5,384 nt of DNA from CAZFQD01 sp964520885 (lineage in GTDB: Bacteria > Bacillota > Clostridia > Oscillospirales > SIG519): positions 1 through 5,384 of the forward strand of contig CAZFQD010000134.1 of NCBI GenBank assembly GCA_964520885.1. Direction: 5' to 3'. A program made the position numbers and the translations under genes. Shown here in pieces: positions 5,335 to 5,384 of this stretch. Under the pieces are notes generated by a model. It searched no databases and was not told the origin of the DNA. It saw nothing but the letters and a program-made list of their open reading frames with translations. How positions within the stretch are numbered: the stretch's first letter is position 1; the number at the start of each line of letters is the position of its first letter.

Positions 5335-5384
5335 GTGTGCCCGACATATTCGGTAGCTTGGCGGTGAAAGTCCGCTACAGGCTT
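5335..5384 (+). mobile_element. 5' end of a group II intron, probably class C (partial)
   Basis: The segment begins with GTGTGCCCGAC, matching the conserved GUGYG 5' end of group II introns. It continues with a domain I hairpin: GTAG (5353-5356) pairs with CTAC (5375-5378), enclosing CGG-TGAAAGT-CCG (5362-5374). GGC (5380-5382) can close back on GCC (5339-5341). From memory, this order closely resembles the start of the Oceanobacillus iheyensis group IIC intron. The position directly behind a terminator hairpin and its T-tract is the known target preference of class C. The ribozyme core, any reverse transcriptase/maturase gene and the 3' end lie outside the window, so completeness and activity cannot be judged. 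Confidence 0.8.

Noticed and set aside
5335..5384. Cobalamin-type riboswitch
   Set aside because: GGTGAAAGTCCG resembles a conserved piece of that riboswitch, but the GTGTGCCCGAC start at a terminator edge and the stem arrangement fit a group II intron better. No later riboswitch core is visible because the window ends.

Overview
The window looks like the chromosome of an AT-rich Gram-positive bacterium (Bacillota, most likely a Clostridia lineage). The evidence is the gene order rpmG-secE-nusG-rplK-rplA-rplJ-rplL, strong AGGAGG-type ribosome binding sites, promoters with sigma-A-like boxes and extended -10 elements, a short single-span SecE, and an L10 leader with an intrinsic attenuator. 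The species cannot be named from the sequence alone.

Layout: positions 18-1669 hold a two-gene minus-strand operon, an ACT-domain protein (UPF0237 family) followed by a PFL-like protein (UPF0210/DUF711 family). These two families are commonly paired and their biochemical role is not established. A 211-base divergent intergenic region (1670-1880) carries a good plus-strand promoter, a weaker minus-strand candidate, an 11-A tract and a 9-bp inverted repeat in the leader of the plus-strand transcript.

From 1881 the plus strand encodes translation and transcription core genes: L33 (49 codons), SecE, NusG, L11 and L1. The nusG-rplK gap holds two short palindromes and a possible internal promoter. 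Matching RNA elements of the form GTGGGAGGA...TTCCG...ACCAC lie directly upstream of both rplK and rplA and look like binding sites for L1, so L1 probably represses both L11 and itself.

A second strong promoter just after rplA drives an L10 leader (kink-turn-type binding region, antiterminator, terminator) and then rplJ and rplL, which encode the ribosomal stalk proteins. Free L10(L12) complex is expected to bind the leader and favour termination.

rplL ends in an intrinsic terminator. The sequence immediately after its T-tract (5335 to the window end) matches the 5' end of a group II intron, GTGTGCCCGAC followed by a GGTGAAAGTCC hairpin. A position directly behind a terminator hairpin is the insertion habit of group IIC introns. 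This is the most notable feature: a retroelement apparently sits between rplL and the usual next gene, rpoB. Only about 50 bases of it are visible.
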